Shown: positions 1 through 10,937, counted from the stretch's first letter. The stretch is DNA of 64,000 nucleotides from Azorinus chamasolen (GCA_963576725.1 OY755241.1:73110999-73174998), one strand, 5' to 3'. Numbers and translations: made by a program. Notes: a model not told the origin generated them from the letters alone.

Positions 1-19
1 TAATCCCCACTTCTTTAGA

Positions 20-51
20 GGTGTGTGTGTGGGGGGGGGGGGGGGGGGGTG
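20..51. repeat. GT/poly-G simple repeat
   Basis: A short GT run passes directly into about 20 consecutive G residues. It is a simple repeat with no coding content. Long G runs are error-prone in assemblies, so its exact length should not be trusted. Confidence 0.9.
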
Positions 52-428
52 TATAATTACATATTTTGTCCATGTCAGTTTATTGCATACTTAAGCAGCT
101 CATAACTATTGAAAATCCAAGTATTTTCATAAGTTCCGTGTGTTCAAATATCACACGAACACTGACAGCTAGCTGAGCATTGAAGAATCGCTTCGTACAC
201 GAGTCTCATGCGCACAGTGTAAGCTCCTGAAATGCCTTCACGACCAAGGGCTTGTCTGTCAACAATGTATGAGGGGGGGCCAACCAAACAAAGCTCAGGT
301 GATGGAAAATCAGTTTGGCAATTCAGACATAAATACCACATGCTGTCACTGTTTCAGCTATTTTGGTAGCGTCACCAAATGATTATTCCCATCAACTTAT
401 TTCGAAATCTGACCATCAGTTTGTAGAA

Positions 429-690
429 ATATATTCTGAAAGTGGGAGATCCGTCGAAAGCATAATTAAGTAGTAATGCGAAAGGAGAAAACTGCAGACT
501 CGGTTTTATTGAGTCTGTTCGTGACTAGTTTTTAAAAATGCAACACTACTCATGCCCCCTAACACCGGCTTAAGCAGTATTCAATTTTCAAAATTAATAA
601 CATAAAAACTAATGATCCCGAAGGACCAGTAAGTATAACAACACTGAGAATTTAGATATTGTTTTCAATTGGTTGTCATGGCAACCAGAG
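429..690 (-). repeat. dispersed repeat R1 (copy 1)
   Basis: The block with 'cagactcggttttattgagtctgttc', then 'acactactcatgcccc', 'aacaccggcttaag' and 'aaaactaatgat' recurs at 63533-63720, and its first part at 58790-58875. Read on the minus strand, all three give a similar reading (NRLNKTE followed by a hydrophobic stretch), so the repeat probably derives from the end of a minus-strand coding region of a mobile family. This copy has stops. Confidence 0.55.
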
Positions 691-1876
691 TTCCGCATGG
701 TTTTAAACCATTTTAGCTATTTTGGGAGGTGGTTACCTAATGATTATTCAAATTAAATTATTTTGAAGTCAGACCATTGGTTTTGGTGAAGAGGAGATTT
801 AAAATTTTGCTATGTTTTCTGTACAGATAAACATGCCCCGTCCCCTAGCGGCCATGTTGTTTTAGATATTGTCATGATTTAGCTACTTGGAAAGATAGTC
901 ACCTAATGATTATTCCCATCAAATTATTTTGAAACCTGACAATCGGTTTCGGAGAAGAAGAGGTTAGAAGAATTTTTTTGGTTGCCATGGCAACCAGAGT
1001 TCTACATGGATCCACATTAGTTTAGCTATTTTGACAGAGAATCACCCAAAGACCATCCTTGGATAGTTTCATTACATTTGACAATATAATTTTAGAGGGG
1101 ATATCACTTGAAATAAAATACTGACGACAGACGACACACAATGGACGATGCCTGACGATACATGATGATCACAATAGCTCGCCTTGACACGTTGTGCCAG
1201 GCGAGCTACAAATAGACAATCTTCTTGAATCGACTTGTCTGTTTGATACAATGATGGAAAGAACTTGATAAAAATAGTAAATAATTCGAAAATATTGTGC
1301 AAAAATCGCTAAAAATAGTTCTTTTTATAGCCGTTGCCATGGTAACAAAGGATATGTTTACTGTTAATTTGTAAATAAAATGTTCCAACAATAATCACAT
1401 GGAAGACCACACCAATACTTTATACAAATAACAAGACAAATATGTTGTAAATAGAAAATGTAGGCTTACTTTATAATTCACTAGAAAATGTCAATTTTAG
1501 AACCACAAATGAATTTCATATTATTTTAAGAATATATTTGGTTGCCATGGCAACCAGATGTGTCCCAGAATGTTAACATAATATTTGCGTAATTTTGTAA
1601 GTAAGTAGCGAGATCTTACAATAATTCATTATTCAGACATTTAGAAAAAACAATAGGGATTTGTTTTTAAAAAAGTGAAAAATTGGGCAACATTACATAT
1701 GTCATTGCCATAGTAACCAGTCATTGATGAAAAAATTATTTTAATTTAATTTCAAATCAACACTAGCCATCTCCCATTTCCAAAGGATAAATGATGGGGA
1801 TATATTTACATCCATAAGCAAACTGGCAGTCCTTTTAAATTCTGTATATCATTTTGAAGCTTGTTGCTATGGAAAC
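672..1876. promoter_or_regulatory. cluster of X-box-like (RFX-type) palindromes
   Basis: Perfect or near-perfect copies of GTTGCCATGGCAAC lie at 672-685 (one mismatch), 981-994 (perfect), 1333-1346 (one mismatch), 1541-1554 (perfect), 1704-1717 and 1863-1876 (degenerate). This 14-mer is the symmetric RFX-family X-box (GTNRCC-RGYAAC). Because the motif belongs to a repeat, it may have no regulatory role; function is inference only. Confidence 0.3.
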
Positions 1877-2025
1877 CACGATTTCCACCAGAATGTTATT
1901 GGGAATGTTCTGCCAACCTTCTAAAAATGTTAGGTAAGGTGTTAAGTTTATATATGTAAAATATGGAGGTATTGTAAATCAGGTAACAAAATCTGCCAAA
2001 ATCAGGCTTGTTGTCCCCTACTAAA

Positions 2026-3770
2026 TAGGACGCGGAAACAAATATAATGGAAACTGAAGGTAAGAACACGGCTTTCAAATTTGACCTTGAGCCGACATGA
2101 CTGCCACATGTGTTTTGCACATCATCTCAATTTGGTTAATATTTGACTCAAGTTTTATGAAAATCCTTCAAATGGTTTAGAAGATATGGAGCGGACACGA
2201 AATGTAATGGAAATTGAATATTAAATCACTCGGCCTTCAAATGTGACCTTTTCCTTGAGCCGACATGACTGCCACATAATTATGTTCTGCACATTGTCTC
2301 AATGTGGTTAACATTTGAGGCAAGATTCTTGAAAATCCTTCAAGGGGTATAGGAGATAATTAAACTATAATGGAAATTGAAGGTAAGAACACTTGATCTT
2401 CAAATGTGACCTTGACCTTGAGCCGACATGACTGCCACATGTATTCTGCACATCGTCTCAATTTAGTTAACATTTAACTAAACTTTTATCAAAATCCTTC
2501 AAATGGTTTGGAAGATATTGAGCGGACACGAAATGTAATGGAAATTAAAGGCTAGAACACTTGACCTTCAAAAGTGACCTTGACCTTGAGCCAACATGAC
2601 TGCTGCATGGGTTCTGCACATCGTCTCAATTCATTTAATATTTTACTCAAGTTTTATGAAAATCATCCTTCAAAGGGTTTAGAAGATATGGAGCGGACAC
2701 AAAACTGTAATGGCAACTGAAGGTTTAAACACTTGACCTTCAAATGTGACCTTGAACTTGAGCCGACATGACTGCCACATGTGTTCTGCACATCGTCTTA
2801 ATTTGTTTAATATTTGACTTAAGTTTTATGAAAATCCTTCAAATGGTTTAGAAGATATGGAGTGGACACGAAATGTAATGGAAATTAAAGGCTAGAACAC
2901 TTGACCTTCAAATGTGACCTTGACCTTGAGCCAACATGACTGCCGTATGGGTTCTGCACATCGTCTCAATTCATTTAATATTTGACTTAAGTTTTATGAA
3001 AATCCTTCAAAGGTTTTAGAAGATATGGAGCGGACACGAAACTAATGGCAACTGGAGGTTTAAACACTTGACCTTCAAATGTGACCTTGAACTTGAGCCG
3101 ACATGACTGCCACATGTGTTCTGCACATCGTCTTAATTTGGTTAATATCTGACTCAAGTTTTATGAAAATCCTTCAAATGGTTTAGAAGATATGGAGCGG
3201 ACACGAAATGTAATGGAAATTAAAGGCTAGATCACTTGACCTTCAAACGTGACCTTGACCTTGAGCCAACATGACTGCCGTATGGGTTCTGCACATCGTC
3301 TCAATTCATTTAATATTTTACTCAAGTTTTATGAAAATCCTTCAAAGGGTTTAAAAGATTTGGAGCGGACACGAAACTGTAATGTCAACTGAAGGTTTAA
3401 ACACTTGACCTTCAAATGTGACCTTGAACTTGAGCCGACATGACTGCCACATGTGTTCTGCACATCGTCTTCATTTTGTTAACATTTGACTTAAGTTTTA
3501 TGAAAATCCTTCAAAGGGTTTAGAAGATATGGAGCGGACACAAAAATGCAATGGAAATTGAAGGTTAAAACACTTGACCTTCAAATGTGACCTTGACCTT
3601 GAGCTGACATATCTGCCACATATGTTCTACACATCGTCTCAACTTGGTTAACATTTGAGGCAAGTTTCTTGAAAATCCTTCAAGGGGTATAGGAGATATG
3701 GAGCGGACACGAAATTGTTACGGACAGACGAAGGTCATTCCTATAACCCCCCTCCGCTACGCGGTGGGGG
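2026..3770 (+). repeat. tandem array, about 168-bp unit, with hairpin tail
   Basis: About ten units recur at 165-171 bp; the word 'agcggacac' (2861: 'agtggacac') marks positions 2190, 2521, 2692, 2861, 3029, 3196, 3364, 3533 and 3702. Each unit carries TGACCTTGACCTTGAG, 'gccgacatgactgccaca', 'ctgcacatcgtctcaat' and 'tttatgaaaatccttcaa'. The array ends with a GGACAGACGAAGG tract and the hairpin 'cccccctccgctacgcggtgggggataa'-like tail at 3747-3774. This is the architecture of bivalve pearl-like satellite elements, but the body is distinct from the array at 12945. No open frame crosses it. Confidence 0.85.
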
Positions 3771-3774
3771 ATAA

Positions 3775-4765
3775 AAACCAATCCATAGAACAATTTGTTA
3801 TTATATAATTATAGTATCATAGGGTCTTACCATACTAAATAACTTAAATAATTTACAACTCGTCAATTCTATCCTCTGCATCACATGTCAAACAATTTTG
3901 TTGAAATTTATTTTTATTATTAACAATTCAATTTGAAACCATTGGCAAGGCAAAATATAAGATACAGGTATATATTATCATAATAGTAATATCAATTTCC
4001 AGTTGCATTCATCAAATATTTCAGTAATGAATTTTTTTCTTCTAAGATTCACTCATGTAATAGCATTTGAAAAACTAATTTCAATGTTCCTCTGTAATCT
4101 TTCATACATTTTGAATTAATGTATGTAAGCCCTTTAAATTTCCATTTTATTTGTAAATTGCTGATTTTTTATGCAGTTAGCACAAATCCTATACAAACTC
4201 AATTAATCCATATACCTACATGTTACACAGTAATCAGTTGTGCAAGAAATTCTTTTTCTCTTCTGCAAATTTAGTTAATATTATATCCTGTATCTTCTGT
4301 ATAAATATATTGTGTGTTTTACATGTTTTCCTTCATTTCTAACATGTACTTTACCTTCATATGATTTACCTTAATATTGTACATAAACAACCAGTTTCAT
4401 GTTTAATATCTCATAATAAGGGATCTAATACTCTATTTATTTTCTAGATGCTATAGCATCTGTACCAGATGAAAAGACACCATACATCCTTTGTTGGCCA
4501 TCAACAGCAGGATTATGGCCCCTTTTCAAACTATATAATCAATTTATCTCCAGTTTACTTCATAATGTACTGTTATTTTATTGCTATGCCTGTAAATAAT
4601 GTATTGTACAACAAATTGTCAACATCAGTACCTAAAGCATGTACATAATCCATGACCTTCCTAAATGTTAACCGGGACCTTAACTTTTTCGAGGCAATGG
4701 GGGATTGTTGTACTGTTCATACTTGAATACAGTTTCTCATATCCTCATATCCAAGGCAGAGTTTA
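3775..4765. other. AT-rich stretch, no supported gene
   Basis: Very AT-rich sequence without a recognisable repeat. A possible splice acceptor (polypyrimidine then CTAG) at about 4447 precedes a 48-codon open stretch beginning DAIASVPDEKTPY, but no donor and no homology are visible, so I do not call an exon. Confidence 0.5.
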
Positions 4766-4766
4766 T

Positions 4767-5208
4767 AAGAAAGTTGACCCCTTCCTTAAGAAGAACTACC
4801 GTCCTGTCAGTATTCTCCCTACCATATCCAAAGTGTTTGAACAATCTGTATCGGACCAACTCTCACATTACTTTGAAAATGGACTTTTTATCAGCTTTAA
4901 GAACTACTTATAGCTGTCAAACTACCTTGCTTAGGCTGCTTGAGGATTTGAAAGCTGCTTTAGACAGACATGAACATGTGGCATCCATACTAATGGATCT
5001 AATTTTAAGGCCTGTGATTGCCTTCTGCATAATTTGATTGTTCAAAAACTTTTAGCATATGGTCTTTCAGAATCAGCAGCATTGCTTTTAGAAGATAATT
5101 TGTCGGGCAGAAAGCAGTGTGTCAAACTAGATGAATGTCATAGCAAATGGTCAGATATTTCAAAAGGTGTGCCACAGGGATCTGTTCTTAGGCCGCTAAG
5201 TTTTAGCG
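4767..5208 (+). pseudogene. LINE reverse transcriptase fragment (CR1/jockey-like), frameshifted
   Basis: Three reading frames in succession give one RT: KKNYRPVSILPTISKVFEQ (about 4788), then TTYSCQTTLLRLLEDLKAALDRHEH, ending in ILMDL (4905-5005), then LLHNLIVQKLLAYGLSESA and SDISKGVPQGSVLRPLSF (5030-5208). NYRPVS, the D of the A motif block and PQGS are hallmarks of CR1/jockey-class RTs. At least two frameshifts are needed, and the FADD catalytic block is missing because the sequence switches at 5203 to another repeat. The endonuclease is absent. It is a 5'- and 3'-truncated, dead insertion. Confidence 0.85.
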
Positions 5209-5656
5209 CCACTTTTTCAAAAAGTGGAGCTATTGTCATGACCCTCTCATCGGCATCGGCTTCGGCGTTGGTTAACCTTTTTGTTAAGGTCCTTTTCTCA
5301 GAAACCATCAAAGATATTTGGTTCATATTTGGTATGTATGTTTACTATCACAAGGGGAACCCATTTTACAAGCGTAGGTAACCTTAAAATTAATTTTGCC
5401 ATAGTTCAGTCCCTTTTTCGACTTAGAATTTTTATTGTTGATTAAGTTTAATGTTCAGGTCCATGTCTCAGAAACTGTCAAAGATATTTGGTTCATCTTT
5501 GGTATACATATTAACTATTACAAGGGGACCCATTTCACATGGGTAGGTAACCCTAAAATTAATTTTTCTGTTGTTATCCCCCCTTTCTGACTTAGACTTC
5601 CACTACACTATCTAGCACTAAAGAAAGTGGAGCGCGCTGTCTGCGGACAGCTCTTG
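5203..5656 (+). repeat. palindrome-headed repeat (GTGG hairpin type)
   Basis: The head is TTTTAGCGCCACTTTTT, a 2-nt loop, then AAAAGTGG and AGCTATTGTCATGAC. The body holds two related units of about 150-180 bp (cag-aaac-tcaaagatatttggttcat words at 5298 and 5470). It ends with a partly complementary 'aaagtggagcgcgctgtctgcggacagctcttgtt' segment. It cuts off the LINE fragment at 5208, so it inserted into, or recombined with, the LINE. Confidence 0.65.
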
Positions 5657-5971
5657 TTAACATCTTCATCTATGGTCAAATACTTCTGTACAGCATAATT
5701 GTTTGAGATGATAGACAGTGCAGACCATTCAAGAGTCATCTAATGTGGTCTGCATTTCAATATACATTTAAATACATGTAATAACATATGAGCTTGATCA
5801 GGTAAACTTGTGCTAGATAAGTTCTAAATGCTTGCAGTTGCTTTTCTGTTATTTGTGTGATTGGCATGACTTTTCTGTACCCTTTGATTTAATCTATGCA
5901 TGATATGAGATGGAACCAGTGCTAAAAAAGTATTCTGGTGGAAAACAAATGTTTTTCATGCCTGTAATTTT

Positions 5972-6735
5972 AAGTTCACCAGAGCAAAAAGTGCTTAATG
6001 TGAACTTTTGTGATAACCTGATGTCTGTTGTCATGCGTCGTCCGATACCAGTATTCTTGAACTTTTGACTTTCTTCTCCTTTGGATCTACAGGGCTCTTA
6101 GCTTTCATCTTTGGTGCATGGCGTTGTCTGTGGGCCCTCTGTAAAGGTTATACAATTTCCTGCCCTGGGGTCAAATTTGGACCTGCCCCAAGGGTGCCTT
6201 TTTAGCTCACCAGAGCTCTTTTGTGCTCAGGGTGAGCTATTGTGATCACTTGATATCCGTCGTCGGGCGTCAACAATTTGAACCTTTAAAAATCTTCTCC
6301 TCTGAATCTACAGGGTTCTCAGCTTTCATATTTGGTACACAGGATCATGTTCTGGTCCTCTACAAAAGTTGTATAAATTATGCCCCTGGGGTCAAAATTG
6401 ACCCCGCTCCAGGGGTAGCCATGTCTCAATAGAAACATATAGTGACAACTTTGAAAGTCTTCTCCTCTGAAACAGGAAGGTTCTCAGCTTTCATATTTGA
6501 CATAGAGCATCATGTTCAGGTTCTCTATAAGAGTTATATAAATTATGCCCCTGGGTTCACAACTGGCCCCGCCCCAGGGGTAACAAGTTTGCAATAGAAA
6601 CATATACATGTAGTGACAAATTTGAAAATATTTTCCTCAGAAACTGGAAGGTTCTCAGCTTTCATATTTGGCACATATTATCATGTTCAGGTCCTCTACA
6701 AAAGTTATATAAATTATGCCCCTTGTTATTAAATT
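5972..6735 (+). repeat. palindrome-headed array, 'GCTCACC' type (two heads)
   Basis: Two heads occur: 5972-6020 (diverged) and 6200-6246 (TTTTAGCTCACCAGAGC, short loop, GCTCAGGGTGAGCTATTGTGATCAC). The body repeats at about 150 bp: 'aatcttctcctctgaa', 'ggttctcagctttcat', 'atcatgttcaggtcctct', 'ttatgcccctggggtcaaa'. The same body forms the arrays at 25914-27720 and, inverted, at 42468-44340. The open frames inside are repeat shadows. Confidence 0.75.
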
Positions 6736-6991
6736 CTAATAGTCTGACTACAGTTTCTACCTATACCAAAAACTACTGTATATATTTGCTTTTATTAAAG
6801 TCAGCTCATACATAATCATGACATCATTATTTCTTACATGAATATTGAACAGGGAAGGGGTTTGCTGAAACAGGTGTGTGTTAATATTGTTGTCAGCTGC
6901 AATTATCTAAATAAAGTGTTTTACTATTTCTCTCCAAATTTTAGTCAGGGTGTCAAACAGTCTAAACGCATGTCTGCCATTAAACCCTTTG

Positions 6992-7219
6992 AACCCCTCC
7001 ATGAATATTCAAGTAAGAAATTATGACATTATGAATATTAACTAGATCAATTTTTAAAATGAAATGTTTGCTTAAGCAGAAACAGTATAGAATCAGATTT
7101 ATATTATTCCATAAACAAACAGAGCAGACCCTGACCAGATGGCTCCTGCAGGAGCCGTCTGATCTGGGTGTACTCTGTTTGCAAAGGCGTAGAAAGGTGT
7201 ATTTATGGAGGATAGGGTT
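6992..7219 (+). mobile_element. MITE family A, near complete
   Basis: The left end AACCCCTCCATGAATATTC is followed by the TAAGAAAT-ATGACAT-ATGAATATTAA block. The right part is a hairpin at about 7120-7185, with arms 'caaacagagcagaccc' and 'gggtgtactctgtttg' around GGCTCCTGCAGGAGCC, and then a TTTATGGAGGATAGGGTTA end. A detached right end lies at 6803-6860. This is intron sequence of the CSPG4-like gene if transcribed. Confidence 0.75.
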
Positions 7220-7324
7220 AAATGTAACCCTGTGAATGCTGAATTTTCAAAATGGAATGGCCCATCAGAGTTTAAAAACAGAGTTCATTCAGTATGATAG
7301 GGTATAATTGCGAAATTTTGAATG

Positions 7325-7455
7325 ACAAACAGTGCAGACCCAGACCACAGTTTCATGAATATGTCGACTGATCAGGAGGATTTGCACTGTTTGACCCTCA
7401 TTAGATACTTCATCAAACATATGATGTCTAATCTGGGTCTGCCCTGTTTGCAATA
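7325..7455 (+). repeat. diverged family A hairpin
   Basis: Arms 'acaaacagtgcagacccaga' and 'tctgggtctgccctgtttgca' face each other across about 90 bases. It lies just upstream of the splice acceptor at 7509. The TTAA ends are not recognisable. Confidence 0.5.
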
Positions 7456-7489
7456 CAGTTAGATCCCTTTTTCTTAAGATGATCTTAAT

Positions 7490-7509
7490 TGTGGTTTCGG
7501 TTTTTGCAG
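7490..7509 (+). other. 3' splice site of the CSPG4-like last exon
   Basis: A T-rich tract ending TTTTTGCAG (7501-7509) precedes GTGGTGAAAGTGG. The preceding bases are not CSPG-like, while the codons after it are (GESGDFSFLVSDGH). The exon therefore starts at 7510 in codon phase 1 (second base of a codon). Confidence 0.65.
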
Positions 7510-10093
7510 GTGGTGAAAGTGGTGATTTCAGCTTCCTGGTGAGCGATGGTCACAACAACCGCCCTCTTAACAACTTCAACATTGACGCCAAACAGCTCCT
7601 TCTGTCCTTGAACACCAACAGCTTGCTGAACGTGTACCCCAACTCCATACAGCCAATCACTGTGAACCACCTGTCAGCATCGACCAATGACCCTGACCAA
7701 GCCAAGCCAATAACATACACTCTGACCTCTGACCCTAAACATGGCTCTGTTGTAACATTCGTGAATCGCAAACCACAAAAGGTTTCCTGGTTCACTCAAG
7801 CAGAGGTGAATGCATCAGAAGTGTTTTATAAGCATGATGAGAAGCTAATTGGCTGGACACAAAATGACAGTATAGAATTCCGCTTGAACACGCTTTAAGC
7901 TGAGCCCCTTACAGATCAAGTGTTTCCTATGGAAATTTGAATGCTTAGAACAAAAACCAGTTAATACGGACAAGTCATGTCCATGTTGATGAAGGTGGGA
8001 AAATGATTGTGGCAAAAAACAATTTGGATGTGTCTGAGTTTTTGAAAAATTTGGAAAGGCTTGGTAAAAGGGTTAGTCTACGATTCAGTCTCAAAGACCC
8101 ACTTCGACATGGTCAGTTGTTGTTCCAAAAATGAGCCATTACTCAAAGGATTGCGCTTTGGACAGAGAAATATCAACTCTCATGCATTAATGTACCAACA
8201 TGATGATTCCAACACAATATTTGACACTTTTAACCTAACACTCCATCTTCGAATACAGGACCAAACATTGCCTTAGGATAAAGAAAGCGAGACAACGTTT
8301 GACTTGATTCTCAATGTCACAATTCAACCAATCAATGATGAGCCATTCAAATTAATGACAACCAACCCTATTTTGAATATCACACAAGGTTTTACAGCTT
8401 ACATAAACAAATCTGTATTAAATACAGTAGATGAGGATACTTATCCAGCCTATCTTGTGTATAGAATAATTCGTAAAGCTAAAAATGGCCATGTTGCATT
8501 GTTAGGTAATGAGTACAGAGCGATAGACGTTTTCACACAGCAAGATGTTAATGATGGTAAAGTGATTTTTGTGCAAGATGGCAGTGTTGAATCTGGGGCA
8601 TTCTACTTTCAAGTTTCTGATGGTGTCTTTCGACCACATTACAACATGTTTCATGTTACAGTGACAAAAATATACATGAATATTACCAAAAATGCAACGG
8701 TGACATTACTCCAATCAGATTCTTCGGTTCAGCTAACACAGGCAAATTTAGATGTTTCTACCAATGGTGAGAGGTATAATGTAACCTATTATATAAGAAA
8801 GCAGCCTCGGTTTGGAAAAATATATCTGAAGGGACAGGATATAATGTCATTTACGCAATTAGACGTTGATAACAACAAAGTGAGCTACTTTCAAGAAAAT
8901 TTAAAGTCAGGATTTGACTTTTTCATGTGTGATATAAATTACAGGGGTACTGACATTGTATACACCAACAGACTAATACATATTAGGGTAAAGCCCTTTA
9001 TAATAGAAGGACCCTTGCTGCTTCAAGAGGAGATAAGGTTGCCATAATATTACTTAGTTTAGATGCAGGAAAGTTATCAGACCGAACAGCTGACAACCCT
9101 GAATATAGTGTTATACATGGACCCTACTTTGGGAAGTTAGTTAGAAAAGCTTTTGATAAAAGACAAGTGCATGAGGGAAGTTTTAATGAGAGGTCCGGAT
9201 ATAGGACTGTACGTAAGTTTAGTCATGAGGATGTTGTGTATATGAAGATTTATTACGAGAGTGACATCTATTCCGCTGTACATGCAGCAAAGGATAATTT
9301 CACATACGTTCTTAGTGCTTTTAATGTTCAACCGGCAGAGGGAGTGTTTTACATAGGGCTAGAGCCTTCGGAATTTACTCCTGTGATGCCAGTGGTCACA
9401 ACAACTGTGAAAGCAAGTGATCCTGTCACAAAAGAAATGGTGATACAGGTAGATAGTGAGGTGGAAGCTGAACACTCCCCGGTGAATGATGGCTCCGTGA
9501 AACCCAGTAGTCTCAAACATGAACACATGCTTGTATTAGCTATTGTTATTCCATTGTTAGTGCTTATTATAATAGCTGTGTTAATTGTGTTTGTACTATG
9601 GCGAAGGAGAAGAAAGCGTGATTACGCCCCTTTATCCAAGCGATCACCACATTTACGACCACATATAAGTGGTCCGTTTCAAATACAGCAATCGCATCTG
9701 CATATAGAACCGCAAGAGCAGAGCAGTCCGATGTCGGAGGAAATGAAGGCTGTTATAGAATATGCAAATACGTTTAGTATCACTGGTGCAGCAGCGAATT
9801 ATTCATCAGAGGAGGCAGATATAGTGGCACCTATGACATCTCATGATGCTCAGTATGTTCCGAGGTCACCAGACATTTCGCGCACAGAGATAAGTGCTAC
9901 AGTGCCCACATGCAAAGTTACGCCTCTAATTGACAATGATGCATCTGATGATGATTTGTCACCGGACGATAACAGGAAGCCAAACAGCAGTATGGGTGAT
10001 ATGATAGAGTGGATTACGTCCGATCCAGAACTGCTACAGCACTGCAGCTCATCTTCTCCGCCATTGCTTCGGAAAAACCAATACAGGGTATAG
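7510..10093 (+). CDS. CSPG4/NG2-like transmembrane proteoglycan, last exon, disrupted
   Basis: This is the 3' exon of a chondroitin sulfate proteoglycan 4-like gene. Extracellular CSPG (cadherin-like) repeats are readable: DFSFLVSDGH (7525), HVDEGGKM to HGQLLF (7979-8128), LMYQHDDSNTIFDTFN (8186), LNVTIQPINDEPF (8310) to FYFQVSDG (8620), then NRLIHIRVKP, and DKVAIILL to FTYVLSAF (9030-9320). A transmembrane helix (MLVLAIVIPLLVLIIIAVLI, 9527-9600), an RRRRKR stop-transfer and a cytoplasmic tail of about 160 residues follow. The tail ends DPELLQHC...NQYRV, matching the vertebrate NG2 terminus (DPELLQFC...GQYWV), a PDZ ligand. The frame is broken: TAA at 7896, TAG at 7946, +/-1 shift at the A-run 8127-8131, TAG at 8274, shift near 9030-9045. 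It is either a recent pseudogene or contains assembly errors. Earlier exons are not in the window. Confidence 0.88.
9030..10093 (+). other. intact membrane-anchor and cytoplasmic-tail segment of the CSPG4-like gene
   Basis: From about 9030 to the TAG at 10091 the frame is open without lesion. It encodes the last CSPG repeat, a Ser/Thr/Glu-rich juxtamembrane stalk (VTTTVKASD, EVEAEHSPVND), the single membrane span, and a tail rich in Ser, Pro and Asp (DNDASDDDLSPDDN). The tail is roughly twice the length of the mammalian NG2 tail. The conserved last five residues QYRV-type suggest that PDZ-protein binding is selected for; that is inference from the family. Confidence 0.8.
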
Positions 10094-10497
10094 CAGACTG
10101 TAGATATAGGGCACGGTAGACTCCCCAGGGGCTACTGTTTGTACATAGAACTGAATGCTGACATCATCAACAACAGCTGTACTGTACTTATGGGAGAACC
10201 TGTCTGCAGTGGCCACATGACCTTTACCTGATGAATATTCATGGTGGAATCCACCTACATGTATTATGAATATTATTTTTTATAGTTTGTTGTATAAAAC
10301 GAATGAATACTTTGTTATGCCATAGCATAGATCAGACATAAGATATTCTACATACAAACAGCAGATCTAGACCAATTGGCTCTTATAGAAGTCATCTGAT
10401 CTGGATCTATTCTTTTCAAAGGCATAAAAAGGTGTATCTGTGAAAGAAAGGATAAATGAATACATGGGTGCCTGTACCTTTAAAAAAAGGTGGCTGT
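10094..10497 (+). other. presumed 3' UTR with a family A fragment
   Basis: No AATAAA is seen close after the stop codon. A diverged family A hairpin lies at about 10330-10450 ('acaaacagcagatctagacc' and 'ctgatctggatctattc' arms around 'ggctcttatagaagtc'). The true transcript end cannot be placed by eye. Confidence 0.4.
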
Positions 10498-10753
10498 TTA
10501 ACCCATTCCCTCATAGGCTATTTTTAGATCAAACCTCTTTAACCCATTACCTCATAGGCTATTTTTAGATACGACCTCTTTGAATAAACCTACCGAAAAG
10601 GAGCATTAACTAGGGAAAAGGAAACTTTTAGAATTTTGTAGTTTGAAACCATTTTGATAGAGCATTTGCTCCTATAGGAGCAAATGCTCTATTTATCACA
10701 ATGGTTTCACAAAGTGACTTTTACAGAGTCGTCAATATGAGGGAATGGGTTAA
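10498..10753 (+). mobile_element. MITE family B with duplicated left end
   Basis: It is flanked by TTAA at 10498 and 10750. The 43-bp left end (AACCCATT-CCTCATAGGCTATTTTTAGA) occurs twice in tandem (10500 and 10542). The central hairpin has arms 'atagagcatttgctcc' and 'ggagcaaatgctctat' around TATA, preceded by AAACCATT and followed by AATGGTTTC. The right end is CAATATGAGGGAATGGGTTAA. Confidence 0.85.
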
Positions 10754-10763
10754 ATAATTCTAT

Positions 10764-10937
10764 CAGAAAGCAGCATTTACTACAAAAATGATTTTTTTTA
10801 GAATTGTATAGTTTTGAAACCATTGTGATAAATAGAGCATTTGCTGCTATGGAACAAATGCTCTATTTATCACAATGGTTTCAGAAAGTGACTTTTACAG
10901 AGGCGTGATAAGGCATCAATATGAGAGAATGGGTTAA
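10764..10937 (+). mobile_element. MITE family B, left end missing
   Basis: It carries the same hairpin as the copy at 10498 (AAACCATTGTGATAAATAGAGC arm and its complement), with centre GCTGCTATGGAAC instead of GCTCCTATAGGAGC. It ends AATGGGTTAA at 10937. The left terminal 60 bp is absent. Confidence 0.75.

Larger units (their letters stand above)
355..1880. repeat. degenerate long-unit tandem repeat with CATGG palindromes
   Basis: Blocks around 355-440, 700-790, 880-960 and 1020-1060 repeat the same words: a 'ttagctatttt' start, a 'cacctaatgattattccc' block, then 'attattttgaaa', a 'gaccat' word and a 'ggtttcggagaagaag' type end. Each is followed by a palindrome close to GTTGCCATGGCAAC. Copies are diverged and interrupted, with irregular spacing. 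No coding region is visible. It is probably an old dispersed molluscan repeat that expanded locally. Confidence 0.6.

Noticed and set aside
4447..4600. Possible exon after a CTAG acceptor (DAIASVPDEKTPY...)
   Set aside because: Acceptor-like tract is present but no donor, no domain and rapid decay into AT-rich codons; not enough to call.
8061..8276. Separate small gene starting at ATG 8061
   Set aside because: Only its second half (from about 8130) is CSPG-like; the first codons are an out-of-frame reading of the same exon, so it is part of the disrupted CSPG4-like gene.
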